A DNA stretch of 8,495 nucleotides from Paracoccaceae bacterium (lineage in GTDB: Bacteria > Pseudomonadota > Alphaproteobacteria > Rhodobacterales > Rhodobacteraceae): the NCBI GenBank assembly GCA_024304875.1, contig JAMWZF010000120.1, positions 1 to 8,495 on the forward strand. Direction: 5' to 3'. Positions 1-6,253 of this stretch are shown here, piece after piece. The notes under the pieces are model-generated. The model was not told the DNA's origin and did not search any database. It saw only the letters and a program-made list of their open reading frames with translations. The position numbers and the translations under genes were made by a program. Each line of letters begins with the position of its first letter. The first letter of the stretch is position 1.

Positions 1-42
1 GTGGACGTCGGGGGCGGCAACCGGGGTGTCGTGCAGGGTCAT
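1..42 (-). CDS. 5' end of an unidentified gene (runs off the left edge)
   Basis: An ATG on the minus strand at 42-40 opens a frame that stays open to the window edge and reads MTLHDTPVAAPDVH. Nearly every codon ends in G or C, like the neighbouring genes. A purine-rich stretch (GGGAAAG) lies about ten bases upstream as a plausible ribosome binding site. Fourteen residues are too few to recognise a family, so no function is offered. It points the same way as phaR, 120 bp further upstream, but a hairpin in the gap suggests it may be transcribed separately. Confidence 0.5.
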   Translation of the reverse strand, partial: MTLHDTPVAAPDVH

Positions 43-109
43 GTTCAGCTTTCCCAAAACCTCGTTTCGGAAAATCCTAACAGACAGGACGGGACAAATC
101 CACGACAAA

Positions 110-131
110 CGCCGCCCCCGGGGGAGCGGCG
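110..131 (-). terminator. Possible weak terminator downstream of phaR
   Basis: Read on the minus strand, about 31 bases after the phaR stop codon, six-base arms CGCCGC and GCGGCG flank a CCCC/GGGG core with a single bulged base. This gives a compact, very GC-rich hairpin. Only a short TTT follows it, so termination may be partial. The placement between the phaR stop and the next minus-strand gene fits a 3' end for phaR. Confidence 0.4.
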
Positions 132-162
132 CACGGTCGGATCCGATCGGTCAAAGAGGTGG

Positions 163-732
163 CTACTTGCCCATCCTGGCGAGCTTTTCCTGCAGCGCCG
201 CCAGCTCCGCCTTGATGTCGTCAAGGTCCTCGCCGGACTTGCCCTTCTTGGCAGAGCCGCCTGCATCCGCCCCCGGCCCGGTGCTGCCCGCGCCCATCAT
301 GCCGCCCGTCATCGCCTTCATGAAGGCTTCCTGCTGGGCGCGCATCGCCTCGAACCCGGGCATCGAGGCCATCGGATTGGAGCGGGTCATGTTCTCCATC
401 ATCTTGGTCTGCCCGTCCCGCAGCATGTCGAAGGACATGGCGAGGAACTGGGGAACGACCGACATCGACTGGGTGGTGTAGGAGCGCACCAGGTCGGTCA
501 GCACGTCGACCGGAAGGACGCTTTCGCCCCGGCTCTCGTGCTCGGCGATGATCTGCAGCAGGTACTGCCGGGTCAGGTCGTCGCCGGATTTCAGGTCGAC
601 GATCTTCACCTCGCGCCCATCCCGGATGAACCCGGCGATGTCCTCCAGCGTGACGTAATCGGACGTCTCGGTGTTGTAGAGCCGGCGGCTGGCGTACCGC
701 TTGATCAGTAGCGGCGTCTGCTTTTCGGTCAC
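163..732 (-). CDS. phaR: Polyhydroxyalkanoate synthesis repressor PhaR
   Basis: A 189-residue DNA-binding regulator of storage-polymer genes. In this family the protein represses phasin and its own gene, and is released when PHA granules form and bind it. Residues about 9-69 carry the N-terminal PHB/PHA-accumulation DNA-binding domain, recognisable from IKRYASRRLYNTETSDYVTLEDI. Residues about 70-110 match the following PHB_acc region (DVLTDLVRSY...QFLAMSFDML). A Met/Gly/Ala-rich linker (about 120-160) leads to a short C-terminal amphipathic helix (DDIKAELAALQEKLARM), probably a coiled coil. Start choice: the frame extends to a TTG at 750, but that codon lies inside the sequence TTGGAGGAGG. 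The GGAGGAGG is an excellent Shine-Dalgarno for the GTG at 732-730, so GTG is taken as the start. The length is normal for the family. No phaC, phaP or phaZ is visible in the window, so the usual PHA cluster is either off the left edge or elsewhere. Confidence 0.93.
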   Translation of the reverse strand: MTEKQTPLLIKRYASRRLYNTETSDYVTLEDIAGFIRDGREVKIVDLKSGDDLTRQYLLQIIAEHESRGESVLPVDVLTDLVRSYTTQSMSVVPQFLAMSFDMLRDGQTKMMENMTRSNPMASMPGFEAMRAQQEAFMKAMTGGMMGAGSTGPGADAGGSAKKGKSGEDLDDIKAELAALQEKLARMGK

Positions 733-739
733 TCCGGGA

Positions 740-784
740 CCCTCCTCCAAGCGGCAGTGCAGAAAAGGCTACGCCGCATGTGCG
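740..784 (-). promoter_or_regulatory. phaR leader with TGC/GCA motifs, possible autoregulatory site
   Basis: The short region between the upstream terminator and the phaR start must carry the phaR promoter. On the minus strand it contains CGCACATGCG, an inverted repeat of CGCA around CA, and CTGCACTGCC closer to the Shine-Dalgarno. PhaR proteins of related alphaproteobacteria are known to bind TGC-rich and CTGC/GCAG-type sequences, so this is a reasonable autoregulatory operator. No convincing -35/-10 pair could be assigned. The operator role is inference. Confidence 0.3.
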
Positions 785-829
785 AAAAAGGAAAGCCCCG
801 GCGCGATCCGTCATAGCGGCCGCGCCGGG
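785..829 (-). terminator. Intrinsic terminator of the oxoprolinase gene
   Basis: Read on the minus strand, it begins 7 bases after the stop codon of the 836-4459 gene. Perfect nine-base arms CCCGGCGCG (829-821) and CGCGCCGGG (805-797) enclose a 15-base loop that can pair further as CCG/CGG. Downstream come TTT and then TTTTT (789-785). This is a textbook Rho-independent terminator, and it separates the oxoprolinase transcript from phaR. Confidence 0.85.
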
Positions 830-835
830 CAGCCG

Positions 836-3800
836 TCAGGCGGCGCCGTAGCCCCCGGCCGTGGGGGTCGTCACGATCACCGCCTCCCCCGCCTCGAGCA
901 CGGTCTGGTCGCAGGCGCGCAGGGTCTCGATACTGCCGTCCTTGCGGCGCACCTCGGTCTTGCCGACTTGCCCGTCGCCGCCCCCCGCGATGCCACGCGG
1001 AGGCGCCCCCCGGTGGGACGACAGGATCGCGCAGTCCATCCGCTGCAGGAACCGCAGCCGCCGCTCGGTTCCGTCCCCGGCGGGGTGTTTCCCCTGCCCG
1101 CCCGACCCGGTGCGCAGGCCGAAATGCTCCAGCATCACGGGAAAGCGCATCTCCAGCACCTCGGGGTCCGTCAGCCGGGAGTTCGTCATGTGGACGTGCA
1201 CCCCCGAGGTCCCCGCGAAGCCGCGCCCGTCGTTCATCACGCCCGCGGGCGAGCCCGAGCAGAGCGTCTCGTAATACTGGTACTCGTCGTTGCCGAAGGT
1301 CAGGTTGTTCATCGTCCCCTGGCTGTTCGACAACGCCCCCAGCGCCCCGAAAAGGCAGTTGGTGACGTGCTGCGAGGTCTCCACGTTCCCCGCGACCACG
1401 GCCCGCGGATAGGCCGGCTTCAGCATGCAGCCGTCGGGGATGACGATCCTGATCGGGCGCAGGCACCCGGCGTTCATCGGGATCGGCGATTCCACCATCA
1501 CGCGGAAGACGTAGAGCACCGCCGCCCGCGTCACCGGCTCGGGCGCGTTGAAGTTGTTGTCGGTCGCCTCGGAAGTTCCCGTGAAGTCCACCGTCGCCTC
1601 GCGGGCCTCGCGGTCCACGGTGATCTTCACGCGGATCACCTGACCGGTGTCGGTCGGGTATTCGTACTCGCAGTCCTCCAGCTTGCCCAAGAGCCGCGCC
1701 ACTTCCTCCGCCGCGTTGTCCTGCACATGGCCCATGTAGGCCTGCACGGTCTCCAGCCCGAACTCCCCCACCATCCGCCGCAGCTCGGCCGCGCCGCGTT
1801 CGTTGGCGGCGACCTGAGCCTTGAGGTCGGCGATGTTCTGGGCCGGGTTGCGGGCCGGATAGGGGTGGTCGGTCAGGAGGTCGTGCAGCGCCTCCTCGCG
1901 GAAGTCGCCCTCCTTCACCATGACGAAATTGTCGAAGAGCACGCCTTCCTCGTCCACCGTCGTCGCCAGCGGCGTCATCGACCCCGGCGCGGTGCCGCCC
2001 ACGTCGGCATGATGGCCGCGGGAGGCGACCCAGAAGAGGATCTCGTCGCCCGCATCGTCGAACACCGGCGAGACCACCGTGATGTCCGGCAGGTGCGTGC
2101 CGCCGTTGTAAGGGGCGTTCAGGGCAAAGACGTCGCCGGGCCGGATGTTCCCCTCGTTGAGGCGGATCACCGTCTCGACGCTGCGGTCCATGCTGCCCAG
2201 GTGCACCGGCATGTGCGGCGCGTTGGCCACCAGCGCCCCGGTCTGGTCGAAGACGGCGCAGGAAAAGTCGAGCCGTTCCTTGATGTTGACCGAATGGGCC
2301 GTGTTCTGCAGGGCCACGCCCATCTGCTCGGCGATGTTCATGAAGAGGTTGTTGAAGACCTCCAGCAGGATCGGGTCCGCCTGCGTCGTGCCGGCGGCGA
2401 AGGACCTCTCCATCGCCTCGTGCCGGCGCATGACGATGTCGTCGCGGGCGGTCAGTTCCGCCGTCCAGCCGGGTTCGATCACGACGGTCTGGTTCGGCTC
2501 GATGATGAGCGCGGGGCCCTTCACCGTGTCGCCCGCCGACAGCGCCTCGCGCGGGTAGACCGCGGCGTCGCGCCACTCACCGCCCGAGAAGACGGGGACG
2601 GTGCTGTCCGAGACCGCGTCGCGGGTGTCGGCCTGCGTGACCTCGTCCTTGGCCGCATCGTGCGGCTCTTCGGTCATCTCGACCTCCACCGCCTCGACCG
2701 TCACCGGCTTGTCCGGGCTGACGAAACCGAACTGCGCTTTATGCGCGGTTTCAAAGGCTTGGCGGGCGGACTTGATGTCCCCCTCCCAGGCCACCGGCAA
2801 GGCGGTGTCGGTGCCCGCGTAGCGCAGGTGCAGGCGGGTGACGGCGCGGGCGTCCGCGGCGGCGATACCCTGTTCGGACAGCTCGCCTTCGATGGCCTTG
2901 GAGAGCTCGGCCTCAAGGCCCTCGATGGCCTCGACGCTCCCCTCCTCTAGCGCCTTCACCAGCGCCTGCTGGCGGCTGGCCGAGACCGTTGCCCGCCCGA
3001 TCCCGTAGGCGGACAGCAGCCCCGACAGCGGATGGATCAGCACCGATTCCATGCCCAGTGCGTCGGCCACGAGGCAGGCGTGCTGCCCCGCCGCGCCGCC
3101 AAAGGCGTTCAGCAGGTAGCGCGTCACGTCGTAGCCGCGCTGGACGGATATCTTCTTGATCGCGTTCGCCATGTTCTCGATCGCGATGGTCAGGAAGCCC
3201 TCGGCCACCTCCTCCGCCGACTTGCCCTCGGCCTTTGCGATCTCGGCGAACTTTTCCTTCACCACGGCATCGTCCAGCGCCTCGTCCTGCCCCGGCCCGA
3301 AGACGCGGGGGAAGAACTCGGGCCGCAGCTTGCCCAGCATGACGTTCGCGTCCGTGACGGTCAGAGGCCCGCCCCGGCGGTAGCAGGCGGGGCCGGGATT
3401 GGCGCCCGCCGAATCGGGGCCGACGCGGAAGCGGCCCGGCTCGGCGTGCAGGATCGACCCGCCGCCCGCCGCCACCGTGTGGATCCGCATCATCGGCGCC
3501 CGGATGCGCACGCCCGCCACCTCGGTGTCGAAGGCGCGCTCGTAGTCGCCCGCGTAGTGCGCCACGTCCGTCGAGGTGCCGCCCATGTCGAAGCCGATGA
3601 CCTTCCCGAACTCCGCATCCGCCGCCGTCTCGACCATGCCGACCACGCCGCCCGCGGGGCCCGACAGGATCGCGTCCTTGCCTTGGAACTTCTCGGCCGC
3701 GGTCATGCCGCCCGAGGACATCATGAATTGAAGCGTCGGCCCGTCCTTGCCCGCCGGGGTTGCGCCCAGCGCGTCTGCCACCCGGGCGACATAGCGGCGA

Positions 3801-4459
3801 AGAATCGGGGACAGGTAGGCATCGACCACGGTCGTGTCGCCCCGGCCCACCAGCTTGACCAGCGGGCTGACCTCGTGGCTGACCGAGACCTGGCCGAAGC
3901 CCATGCCGCGCACCATCTCGGCCAGCGCGGCCTCGTGCGCCGGGTTCTTCCAGGCATGCATCAGGACGATGGAGACGGCGTCGATGCCGTCCCCCTTCGC
4001 GGCCTCGAGGTCGGCGCGGACGGACTCGGCGTCCAGTTCGGCCTCGACGGAGCCGTCCGCCATCAGCCGCTCGTCCACCTCGATCACCCGCTCGTAGAGC
4101 TGCTCGGGCAGGATGATCTCTTTCGCGAATATGTCCGGCCGGGCCTGGTAGGCGATGCGAAGAGCGTCGCGGAAGCCCTTGGTAATCAGCAACAAAGTCC
4201 GGTCGCCCTTGCGCTCCAGCAGGGCGTTGGTGGCGACGGTCGTGCCCATCTTCACGGTGCCGATCCGGGCCGGGTCGATCTCGCCCCCGAGAAGCCGACG
4301 GATCCCCTCGATGGCGGCATCCTCGTAGGCCTCGGGGTTCTCCGACAGCAGCTTCAGGGGCGTCAGTTCCCCGTCCGGCGCGCGGCCGACGACATCCGTG
4401 AAGGTGCCCCCGCGGTCGATCCAGAAATCCCAGGTCTCGGCGGTCATGCGGTCGGCCAT
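836..4459 (-). CDS. Fused HyuA-HyuB hydantoinase / ATP-dependent 5-oxoprolinase family protein
   Basis: A 1207-residue cytoplasmic enzyme, close to the full length of eukaryote-type 5-oxoprolinases, which hydrolyse 5-oxo-L-proline to L-glutamate with ATP. Residues 1 to about 680 form the HyuA half, an actin-like ATPase. Phosphate-loop motifs DRGGTFTD (15-22) and DMGGTSTD (291-298) are intact, and SSGGM (248-252) and SGPAGGVVG (266-274) are also present. Residues about 695-1190 form the HyuB half, with DPILLEVFNNLF, NAPHMPVHLGSM (746-757), HLPDI (789-793), RGHHADVGG (814-822) and GSGGQGKHPAGDG (1118-1130). The C-terminal glycine motif reads TPTAGGYG, slightly altered from the usual run of glycines. 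The ATG at 4459 is preferred over an upstream TTG at 4498 because AAGGGAGA lies about eight bases before it and the family begins just before the DRGGTFTD strand. It is monocistronic, divergent from a TRAP operon, and ends at a strong terminator. Family assignment is firm. The substrate (5-oxoproline, hydantoin or another lactam) is not determined by sequence. Confidence 0.93.
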   Translation of the reverse strand: MADRMTAETWDFWIDRGGTFTDVVGRAPDGELTPLKLLSENPEAYEDAAIEGIRRLLGGEIDPARIGTVKMGTTVATNALLERKGDRTLLLITKGFRDALRIAYQARPDIFAKEIILPEQLYERVIEVDERLMADGSVEAELDAESVRADLEAAKGDGIDAVSIVLMHAWKNPAHEAALAEMVRGMGFGQVSVSHEVSPLVKLVGRGDTTVVDAYLSPILRRYVARVADALGATPAGKDGPTLQFMMSSGGMTAAEKFQGKDAILSGPAGGVVGMVETAADAEFGKVIGFDMGGTSTDVAHYAGDYERAFDTEVAGVRIRAPMMRIHTVAAGGGSILHAEPGRFRVGPDSAGANPGPACYRRGGPLTVTDANVMLGKLRPEFFPRVFGPGQDEALDDAVVKEKFAEIAKAEGKSAEEVAEGFLTIAIENMANAIKKISVQRGYDVTRYLLNAFGGAAGQHACLVADALGMESVLIHPLSGLLSAYGIGRATVSASRQQALVKALEEGSVEAIEGLEAELSKAIEGELSEQGIAAADARAVTRLHLRYAGTDTALPVAWEGDIKSARQAFETAHKAQFGFVSPDKPVTVEAVEVEMTEEPHDAAKDEVTQADTRDAVSDSTVPVFSGGEWRDAAVYPREALSAGDTVKGPALIIEPNQTVVIEPGWTAELTARDDIVMRRHEAMERSFAAGTTQADPILLEVFNNLFMNIAEQMGVALQNTAHSVNIKERLDFSCAVFDQTGALVANAPHMPVHLGSMDRSVETVIRLNEGNIRPGDVFALNAPYNGGTHLPDITVVSPVFDDAGDEILFWVASRGHHADVGGTAPGSMTPLATTVDEEGVLFDNFVMVKEGDFREEALHDLLTDHPYPARNPAQNIADLKAQVAANERGAAELRRMVGEFGLETVQAYMGHVQDNAAEEVARLLGKLEDCEYEYPTDTGQVIRVKITVDREAREATVDFTGTSEATDNNFNAPEPVTRAAVLYVFRVMVESPIPMNAGCLRPIRIVIPDGCMLKPAYPRAVVAGNVETSQHVTNCLFGALGALSNSQGTMNNLTFGNDEYQYYETLCSGSPAGVMNDGRGFAGTSGVHVHMTNSRLTDPEVLEMRFPVMLEHFGLRTGSGGQGKHPAGDGTERRLRFLQRMDCAILSSHRGAPPRGIAGGGDGQVGKTEVRRKDGSIETLRACDQTVLEAGEAVIVTTPTAGGYGAA

Positions 4460-4481
4460 TGTCGTCTCCCTTGGCGGCAGC

Positions 4482-4496
4482 GCCCGTTTTCCGGGC
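4482..4496 (-). other. Small hairpin in the oxoprolinase mRNA leader
   Basis: On the minus strand GCCCG-GAAAA-CGGGC forms a five-base-pair stem with a five-base loop. It ends about 23 bases before the ATG at 4459 and just upstream of the Shine-Dalgarno. It could influence mRNA stability or translation, but it is short enough to be incidental in GC-rich DNA. Confidence 0.3.
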
Positions 4497-4530
4497 AATC
4501 AGGCAGAGCCGAACGCGGCCCCGACCAGAA

Positions 4531-4580
4531 CAATGACAATTTGTTGACAAATTGCCAACGTGTGGTCAACCTTTCAATTA
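4531..4580. promoter_or_regulatory. Divergent promoter/operator island between the oxoprolinase and TRAP operons
   Basis: A clearly AT-rich patch in a GC-rich window, lying midway between two divergent start codons. The consensus -35 hexamer TTGACA occurs on the plus strand at 4544-4549, pointing to dctP. A matching -10 is poor: CAACCT sits at 17-bp spacing, and the better TTCAAT at 4573-4578 lies only 15 bp after a second weak hexamer, TTGCCA (4552-4557). On the minus strand, candidate -35 boxes are TTGACC (4569-4564) and TTGGCA (4558-4553), the latter with CATTGT 17 bp further on. Promoter location is well supported by context. The exact hexamers, apart from TTGACA, are uncertain. Confidence 0.6.
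4537..4554. promoter_or_regulatory. Perfect 18-bp dyad, probable transcription-factor operator
   Basis: CAATTTGT-TG-ACAAATTG has perfect eight-base arms around a two-base centre. It overlaps the consensus -35 box TTGACA of the dctP promoter, so a bound dimer would block that promoter. It also lies between the candidate minus-strand boxes and could affect the oxoprolinase gene. Two regulator types fit: the MarR-like protein encoded at 7555-8073 (MarR sites are typically TTG...CAA dyads) or a GntR/FadR-type factor encoded elsewhere (GT-n-AC core). A second, outer dyad GTTGAC (4543-4548)/GTCAAC (4565-4570) overlaps it. The symmetry is seen directly; the identity of the binding protein is inferred. 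Confidence 0.6.
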
Positions 4581-4582
4581 CG

Positions 4583-4628
4583 CCGGGTCACCAAGCGCCC
4601 GGAACAAACGGCCGGACACGTACCGGCC
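4583..4628 (+). other. Two tandem GC hairpins in the dctP leader
   Basis: CCGGG (4583-4587) pairs with CCCGG (4598-4602), and GGCCGG (4610-4615) pairs with CCGGCC (4623-4628) across a seven-base loop. The second hairpin ends eight bases before the dctP Shine-Dalgarno. Neither is followed by a T-tract, so they are not terminators. They may stabilise the 5' end of the transcript or tune translation initiation. The pairing is visible; the function is inferred. Confidence 0.35.
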
Positions 4629-4648
4629 CCAACATGGGAGACACATCA

Positions 4649-5626
4649 ATGACCCTCACCCTCCGCAGCCTCGGCCTTGCCGGCGCCCTCGGCGCCCTGG
4701 CCCTGCCCGCCGCCGCCCAGACCGCCTGGGACATGCCCACGCCCTACGGCGATGCGGTGTTCCACACCCAGAACGTGATGCAGTTCGCCGACGACGTCCG
4801 CGAGGCGACGGGCGGCTCGCTCGACATCACGGTCCATTCCGCAGGCTCGCTCTTCGGCCATGCCGAGATCAAGGATTCGGTCCGCCGCGGCCTCGCCCCC
4901 GCGGGCGAAATCCTGCTGTCGCGCCTGTCCAACGAGAACCCGGTGTTCGAAGTCGATTCGATCCCCTTCCTCGCCGACAGCTACGAGGACGCCCAGGCGC
5001 TCTGGGACGCCTCCAAGCCGCAGGTCGAGGAGCTGCTGGCCGAACAGGGCCTGACCCTGCTCTTCGCCGTGCCGTGGCCGGGCCAGTCGCTGTTCCTGAC
5101 CGAAGAGGTCACCGACCCCGCCGCGCTCGAAGGGGTCAGCTTCCGCGCCTACAACACCGCGACCGAACAGCTGGCGACCGAGCTCGGCATGATCCCGACC
5201 CAGGTCGAGGCCGGCGACATCCCGACCGCCTTTGCCACCGGCCGCGTCTCCGCCATGATGACCTCGCCCTCCACCGGCGTCTCCTCGCAGGCCTGGGACT
5301 ACACGTCCAACTACATCGACGTGCAGGCCTGGCTGCCCAAGAACGTCGTCTTCGTGAACACCGAGGCGTTCAACGCCCTGACCGAGGACGAACAGGCCGC
5401 CGTCATGGAAGCCGCCGCCACCGCCGAGACCCGCGGCTGGGAGATGTCGATGGCCGAGACCGAGACCCAGATCGCGGCGCTGGAAGAGAACGGCATGACC
5501 GTCTCGCAGCCCTCCGAAGCCCTCGCCGCCGCCCTCGCCGCCGCCGGCGAGACGATGGCCGCCGCCTGGCTGGAGAGCGCCGGCGAGGCGGGCCAGGCGA
5601 TCATGGACGCCTACGAGGCCGAGTAA
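4649..5626 (+). CDS. dctP: TRAP transporter periplasmic solute-binding protein (DctP)
   Basis: A 325-residue extracytoplasmic receptor that captures a carboxylate-containing solute in the periplasm and delivers it to the DctQM membrane complex. Residues 1-23 form a Sec signal peptide: a hydrophobic core LGLAGALGALALP followed by AAA, with cleavage likely before Q24. The mature protein has the DctP fold hallmarks: the N-terminal strand and helix with VMQFADDVREATGGSLDITVHSAGSLFG, then GVSFRAYN (162-169), whose Arg166 aligns with the conserved arginine that binds the ligand carboxylate. After that come IPTQVEAGDIPTAFATGRVSAMMTS and a hinge/C-terminal helical region. The length is typical. The ATG at 4649 is chosen because GGGAGA (4636-4641) lies seven bases upstream; the in-frame ATG at 4634 overlaps this ribosome binding site. 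It is the first gene of the operon, and the divergent oxoprolinase suggests a cyclic amide acid such as 5-oxoproline as ligand. The ligand is not proven by sequence. Confidence 0.93.
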   Translation: MTLTLRSLGLAGALGALALPAAAQTAWDMPTPYGDAVFHTQNVMQFADDVREATGGSLDITVHSAGSLFGHAEIKDSVRRGLAPAGEILLSRLSNENPVFEVDSIPFLADSYEDAQALWDASKPQVEELLAEQGLTLLFAVPWPGQSLFLTEEVTDPAALEGVSFRAYNTATEQLATELGMIPTQVEAGDIPTAFATGRVSAMMTSPSTGVSSQAWDYTSNYIDVQAWLPKNVVFVNTEAFNALTEDEQAAVMEAAATAETRGWEMSMAETETQIAALEENGMTVSQPSEALAAALAAAGETMAAAWLESAGEAGQAIMDAYEAE

Positions 5627-5633
5627 GGCCCCC

Positions 5634-5667
5634 GGCCGGGCGGCGCACCGCTGCCCGGCCCCCTTTT
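5634..5667 (+). terminator. Strong hairpin between dctP and dctQ (attenuator or mRNA 3'-end stabiliser)
   Basis: GGCCGGGC (5634-5641) pairs perfectly with GCCCGGCC (5653-5660). The stem continues inwards with one G-T pair and GCG/CGC, leaving a three-base CAC loop. The total is about 12 base pairs starting eight bases after the dctP stop. CCC and TTTT follow. The short T-tract suggests partial termination, or a block to 3' exonucleases. Either would make dctP mRNA more abundant than dctQM mRNA, matching the need for excess binding protein. Confidence 0.65.
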
Positions 5668-5691
5668 CCCCGCATCCCCGGAGGACCGCCC

Positions 5692-6252
5692 ATGCGTTCC
5701 CTGCTCGACCGGCTCTATGCCGCCGCGCTGATCCTGTCGGCCCTCGCGCTGGTGATGATCGCGGTCCTTGTCTTCCTCCAGGTCGGGGGCCGCGTCCTCG
5801 ACCGGGTGCTGGTGGGAGCGGGCGGCAGCGCCCTCGGCTTCGCCATCCCCTCGCTGGCCGAGATCGGCGGCTTCCTCTTCGTCGGCGCCTCCTTCCTCGC
5901 CCTGCCCGCCACGCTGCGCTCCGCCGGGCACGTCCGGGTGACCCTGCTCTCCCGCGCCCTGCCGGATAGCCTGGCGCGGGGTCTGACCGTCATCGTCCTG
6001 ATCGGCGCCCTGGCCCTCGCGGTCTTCGCCACCTGGCACTCCGCCCTTCAGGTCGCCGACAGCCTCCAGTTCGACAGCGTCTCCTTCGGGATGATCCCGA
6101 TCCCGCTGGCCTGGCCGCAGGGGGTGATGACCCTCGGCCTCGGCATCTTCGCCCTCGCGATCCTCGACGAGCTGGTCTGCGCCCTCACCGGGCAGGACCC
6201 CGCCTTCCTGACAGCCGAAGCCGCCCGCGGCATCGAAGAGGGAGGCCACTGA
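5692..6252 (+). CDS. dctQ: TRAP transporter small permease subunit (DctQ)
   Basis: A 186-residue inner-membrane protein that pairs with DctM to form the TRAP permease. Four hydrophobic helices are visible at about 9-30, 50-74, 95-116 and 131-155. The family signatures are SLAEIGGFLFVGASFLALP in helix 2, the segment LRSAGHVRVTLLSRALP after it, and FGMIPIPLAWPQGVMTLGL leading into the last helix. The start is the ATG at 5692, seven bases after GGAGG (5680-5684). The hydrophilic C-terminal tail, about 30 residues (TGQDPAFLTAEAARGIEEGGH), is cytoplasmic by topology of the family. It is separated from dctP by 65 bp containing a hairpin, and from dctM by a single base. Separate DctQ and DctM rather than a fused QM subunit places this with classical DctPQM systems. 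Confidence 0.92.
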   Translation: MRSLLDRLYAAALILSALALVMIAVLVFLQVGGRVLDRVLVGAGGSALGFAIPSLAEIGGFLFVGASFLALPATLRSAGHVRVTLLSRALPDSLARGLTVIVLIGALALAVFATWHSALQVADSLQFDSVSFGMIPIPLAWPQGVMTLGLGIFALAILDELVCALTGQDPAFLTAEAARGIEEGGH

Positions 6253-6253
6253 C

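Noticed and set aside
74..97. TTGTCC and TAGGAT on the minus strand as a promoter for the left-edge gene
   Set aside because: The two hexamers are separated by only 12 bases, too short for a normal sigma-70 promoter.
1..711. Plus-strand open frame covering the left edge and phaR
   Set aside because: It is antisense to phaR, a recognisable family with a strong Shine-Dalgarno, and has no recognisable domain.
1192..1207. In protein numbering of the 836-4459 product, the altered glycine motif TPTAGGYG as evidence of an inactive enzyme
   Set aside because: All ATPase phosphate-loop motifs and the HyuB core motifs are intact, and the C-terminal glycine motif varies among family members. One Gly-to-Ala change is not enough to call it inactive.
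701..2950. Long open frame on the plus strand opposite the HyuB half of the oxoprolinase gene
   Set aside because: It is antisense to a gene with intact family motifs throughout. Its translation is low-complexity, rich in Arg, His, Val and Gly, with no recognisable domain. This is typical of shadow frames in GC-rich coding DNA.
2913..4550. Long minus-strand frame overlapping the HyuA coding sequence in another phase
   Set aside because: Its translation is Arg/Gly-rich without any family resemblance, and it conflicts with a well-supported gene on the same strand.
3032..4648. Plus-strand open frame that runs in frame into dctP, suggesting a giant N-terminal extension
   Set aside because: The upstream part is antisense to the HyuA half and crosses the divergent promoter. 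The dctP signal peptide and Shine-Dalgarno define the start at 4649, and an internal signal peptide would make no sense.
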